A stretch of 20,425 nt of DNA, taken from assembly GCA_001579985.1 (NCBI GenBank), contig LRSR01014822.1:1-20425 (forward strand), in the 5' to 3' direction. Made by a program: the position numbers and the translations under genes. The notes below the pieces were generated by a model. It saw only the letters and a list, made by a program, of their open reading frames with translations. It was not told where the DNA came from and did no database searches. The stretch is from Hypsibius dujardini. Its lineage: Eukaryota; Tardigrada; Eutardigrada; Parachela; Hypsibiidae. This document shows positions 17,108 through 20,425 of this stretch, one piece after another; the stretch's first letter is position 1; each line of letters opens with the position of its first letter.

Positions 17108-18633
17108 ATGGCGGGATTCAAACTGAAAATTTCAGAAAAATCCACCGAAGCTATTCCCACTATAATGGGCGTTTCGTTTATACAATGCTTCTGCAACTAT
17201 AGCGATGTGAACGCTACTAGTACTTTTGTACTTCAACTGCCAAGAATCTCCGATTCGATGAGGATTTTCCTACTTGTCATTCGCTGGATATTGCTAATAT
17301 TTCTGCCTGTCGCTCTGGTACAAGACTTTACAGACCTTGCTGTCGGGGTCTTCCAAACACATGACCTTCAAACAAACTATGGGAAGGCCGAACCCGTGAT
17401 TGCCTTAATGACCTACTGCAGTACGCATATGGCCCTCTTTATGGCCATATACACCGTCATTTTTCTTGTCGTCAAACGCACGGAAATTCTCAAGACATGT
17501 TCCATGGTCCAGGAAATTACTACATCACTCCAGATCAAAATGTGTCATGTGAGAACGCAACTTCGACTGTTGCGTGTGTGCTTTTGGACTGTTCTTTTAC
17601 TGGGGTTAAGCTGTCTGGTCTGCACCGTCTCCGATCCCAGGTACTATCAAACATTCCCTAAGTTGGTGCAATACGGGTATATACCAACACGCCAGGGTCT
17701 GTTGAGCCTTTACTTTCGAGGGACAATCTTCTACTGCACCATGATCCACTATACGATCCAGGGACTCTTTGCTTACATCAACGTTTTCCTCCTAGCCTGC
17801 TCAGATGAAATCACTAGGCAGCAAGCGGAATTCCTCGATGTGTATAAGCAGGAATTAGGCTCCGGAGAAATCATCGCCCATCAAGCGCAAGTATCAATAT
17901 TGTCTAAACCGGAAGTTGCCATTGCTTCCAAAAAGATTTCCAGTGAAGTGTATCTGGAAAAGGTAAAACTATGGCTGGAATACAATGAGGAGTTGAAAAA
18001 CACTTTTGATCAGGTGCAGAAAACGTTCAGCTGGAAGCTCCTTTTCGACACGGCGACCCTTTGTTTGGGTCTGTTCATGCAGCTGGCCTACATCTCGACG
18101 TGGCTTTTGAAGCCTACCACGGACCTCTCCACAGTGGGAATTGTCGTAAACTTGATTAGGCACATTGTTTATTTGGTGACCTACTTGTTGTGTGGATGGA
18201 TTGTTCTGTATCGACCGTTGTCTCTTTACAAAATGCACCACAACCGCAGCGATGTGATGGGAAAAATACTTGCTGAACGCCGAAGGTCGTCATGTGAGGT
18301 ATCAGTTGTAGTCCTATCTCAATCAGAATCATTTTAACATACCAAAAAGTTGTTTTTTGAAGGAACCAAGCAATGAGGAAATTTTGTTGAGCATGATAGT
18401 GATGAAGAAGACTGACGACGGAGGCCTTGTGTACAAAGCAGGGACAATTCTTCCACTGGGACCGAAAGTTGTCTGTACAGTAAGTACCTCTTAATTTATC
18501 TGGCTTCAATTGGACTTAATACAATTTGAGTTATGATGTACAACCTGGTTTGGAATTCTAGATTTCCGCAGCAGTGTTCGCTTTTGGCTGGTTCGTCATT
18601 CAGCGTTCGCTAGATTTCAAAGCGAAATTGTGA
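17108..18633 (+). CDS. Gustatory-receptor-like 7TM protein (three exons)
   Basis: Probable chemoreceptor of the insect gustatory/odorant superfamily, a membrane protein of 454 residues. Exons: 17108-18298, 18378-18479, 18562-18633, with phase-0 introns of 79 and 82 bases (GAG|GTATCA...ATGAG|GAA and ACA|GTAAGT...CTAG|ATT). Reading through the first donor gives a false tail and only six membrane helices. With the two small exons a seventh helix (ISAAVFAFGWFVIQ, residues 432-445) appears at the very C-terminus, as the family requires. Helices lie near 51-73, 96-123, 156-176, 205-231, 309-331, 342-367 and 432-450, with a long intracellular loop between helices 4 and 5. Phase-0 introns near the 3' end are a known trait of this superfamily. 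The helix-7 TYhhhhhQF motif is degenerate. Ligand unknown. Confidence 0.85.
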
Positions 18634-18716
18634 CATTTGGGCGACTGTATTGTAGTTGTACCATATGTTAATGAACATCATGTCGAATTAGATATTAAGT
18701 CATTCGCTGCTTATAC

Positions 18717-18722
18717 ATTAAA
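18717..18722 (+). promoter_or_regulatory. Candidate polyadenylation signal
   Basis: ATTAAA about 85 bases past the stop codon of the three-exon gustatory-like gene. Confidence 0.35.
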
Positions 18723-19238
18723 CTAGGACATTTTTGTATTGGCTGCCAAGTAAATTGGTTTGTGCTCATTGCAGTCAACCATTCAAGTTTTCTTCTGACT
18801 GTTCTCTTTCTTCAAACTTTTTTTTTTTGAGTCGTCACATTGACTTGGCAATGATAAGCATCATAATAATAAGCGCGAAGAAAATTGCAGTATCCATTAG
18901 ATGAGTGGAGGCGTTGAACTAAAATTGGGGGTGATTCATCATTCGTTTCCTTGAAAGTGCGAACGGAATGGGTGGAGCAAATTATACGGATGTGGCTGAC
19001 GTCTTGCTTCTGGGATTCACCTAATAAGCAGTTTTTCAAAAAAGAATTGGAGGTCTTGCAGTTCTAGCATTATACGTGCGTTCTAGCGTTGTCAGCAGGG
19101 GATTGTTAAGGGTCCTTACAAATCGGAACCGGAACCCCTCAAGGTAGGGCCAAGGAATGAGCAAAGGAGCAAAATGCATTTTACTCCAAAATTGAAGCCT
19201 AATTTGTTCCTGATTATTTAAAAACTTGTGAGTATATC

Positions 19239-19451
19239 GGGGTCTAATTTCCAAAGCCCCCGGATTTCAAAACATTTTTAAAGACTTCAGTTTGTCCATC
19301 AAAGTTGGATTGTTCTTGAATACTTTTAGTCTCATATTTGCAGTTACTATTAGGAAGCTTATATTCGACGCCGAGAGACCTCAAATTTGACTGAAAAACT
19401 AAAGTGTCTGAATATGTTTAGAAATTGCGGGGCCTTAGAAATCAGAACCCC
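19239..19451. mobile_element. MITE-like element with about 52-base inverted arms
   Basis: The left arm (19239-19290) and the reverse complement of the right arm (19399-19451) align over their length with perhaps two thirds identity, sharing TGTTT.GAAA..CGGGGGC.TT.GAAAT.AGA.CCCC. Total length is about 213 bases with no coding capacity. A related arm occurs at 9612-9670 in the kinase gene's long intron, so it belongs to a dispersed family. I could not define a target duplication. Confidence 0.6.
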
Positions 19452-19828
19452 AGACCCCCAGACCCCCCCCCGCAAATTTGTATTTAATTTATATATATGG
19501 TAATCAGCTTCTGCAGTATTTGCGTTTGCCGTGCGAGCGTTTCTTCCGCACCCTTCTTTGTTGTTCGTGGCCGCAAAATTATAAAACAAATATTGCATGG
19601 AGGATTTAAAGCGAGCTGCGGACTATTTTTGGTTGTGTCCGTGGTGTAAACAGTAATTTATCTTTCTAGCCCACACCGATAACAATATTTGGGTGTTTAT
19701 TTGGGCGCATCATATGCGTCCTAAAATATCAAAAATATTGCCATAGTTGGTGAACCGCGTTCATTGAACGCTGTAGTAGCAAATGATGCGACCCGAGGCT
19801 GCAAAAAATTACACTCACATAATTTACA

Positions 19829-20425
19829 ATGTCAATAAGTAACTTGGAAATACCGGAAAGCTGTCAGCGAGTTCCAGGTTTTTCATTTCTGCGATGCTTC
19901 CTTCATTCCACCGATGCCGTGTCCGAAAACACATTTGTTCTGCGCTTGCCAAAAGTCTCTGGCCGCGCAAAATTAATCTATCGTGTCTTACGCTGGGCAT
20001 TACTAATCTTTCTTCCCATCGCGCTAGTGCAGGACTCCCTAGACATAGCTCTTGGATTCTACAAGACCAAGGACCTTCAAACCAAGTACGGGAAAGCGGA
20101 ACCGGTCATAGTGTTGATGACCTATTGCACATCCATTTTGGCGCTCCTCATGGCCATGTATACCGTCATATTTCTGTGTCTGAAACGCGCTAAAATTTTA
20201 AAGACTTTTGCGGTTCTGGAAGAGTTGACTAATATGCTTCAAATCAAGCCTTCTCACGTTCAATCACAACTGCGAGAATTGCAAATTTGTTTTTGGATGG
20301 CCCTGGCATTGGGAATCACCGGTTATTTAGTTTGTACGCTCTCCAATCCCGAGTTTTATCGAACATTCGCAGAACCCGTTAATTGCGGATACATTGATAC
20401 CATTTTAGGCCTAACCAAACTGTAT
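19829..20425 (+). CDS. Gustatory-receptor-like paralogue, 5' part
   Basis: The frame is open from ATG at 19829 to the window edge (199 codons, no stop). It is a close tandem paralogue of the upstream gene: shared blocks include TFVLRLPKVS, LLIFLPIALVQD, KYGKAEPVIVLMTYC, YTVIFL and LVCTLSNPEFYRTF. The start (MSISNLEIPESC) is chosen because it is the first in-frame ATG and gives a leader of similar length. The first three membrane helices are present. The rest, including the expected small 3' exons, lies beyond the window. Confidence 0.88.
   Translation, partial: MSISNLEIPESCQRVPGFSFLRCFLHSTDAVSENTFVLRLPKVSGRAKLIYRVLRWALLIFLPIALVQDSLDIALGFYKTKDLQTKYGKAEPVIVLMTYCTSILALLMAMYTVIFLCLKRAKILKTFAVLEELTNMLQIKPSHVQSQLRELQICFWMALALGITGYLVCTLSNPEFYRTFAEPVNCGYIDTILGLTKLY

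Larger units (their letters stand above)
18634..19828. other. Intergenic region between the tandem gustatory-like genes
   Basis: About 1.2 kb without a supported gene. It holds an inverted-repeat element (19239-19451), homopolymer C near 19463-19471, and short (TA)n near 19488. Open frames on the minus strand here have no protein-like pattern. Confidence 0.65.

Overview
The window is animal nuclear DNA: genes are split by short GT-AG introns (mostly 60-100 bases), intergenic DNA is AT-rich and full of microsatellites, and there are no bacterial operons. A gustatory-receptor-like pair of the insect chemoreceptor superfamily, divergent rhodopsin-type receptors and compact introns suggest an arthropod or close relative (crustacean, non-insect hexapod, perhaps tardigrade). 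I cannot place it further.

Layout. 1-3540: no gene seen; minisatellite and microsatellite repeats. 3769-10531 (minus strand): one 13-exon gene that I rebuilt by hand. It encodes a signal peptide, a short pro-region, a whole astacin zinc-metalloprotease domain, one transmembrane helix and a split tyrosine kinase with all catalytic motifs, 761 residues in total. One uninterrupted exon (5491-6077) carries both the end of the astacin domain and the transmembrane and juxtamembrane parts, so the fusion does not depend on splice guesses. This protease/receptor-kinase chimera is the main discovery candidate. A 1,822-base transposon-like element (6076-7897, inverted termini, AAA target duplication) sits inside the astacin coding sequence. 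Removing it restores an unbroken frame, and splice sites at its edges could also remove it in frame. 10625-11619 (minus): an unrecognised gene or relic ending only 93 bases before the kinase gene's start codon.

12225-13539 and 15042-16028 (plus): two paralogous rhodopsin-class 7TM receptors. The first has an intron, flanked by a short direct repeat, that the second lacks. Their upstream DNA is also duplicated, with extra promoter-like copies in between that have no receptor attached. 17108-18633 (plus): a complete gustatory-receptor-like gene with two phase-0 introns near its 3' end. 19829-20425: the 5' part of its tandem paralogue, cut by the window edge.

The plus-strand half is thus a small tandem array of chemosensory or orphan receptors, and the minus-strand half holds an unusual surface signalling protein. 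No functional link between the halves is visible.
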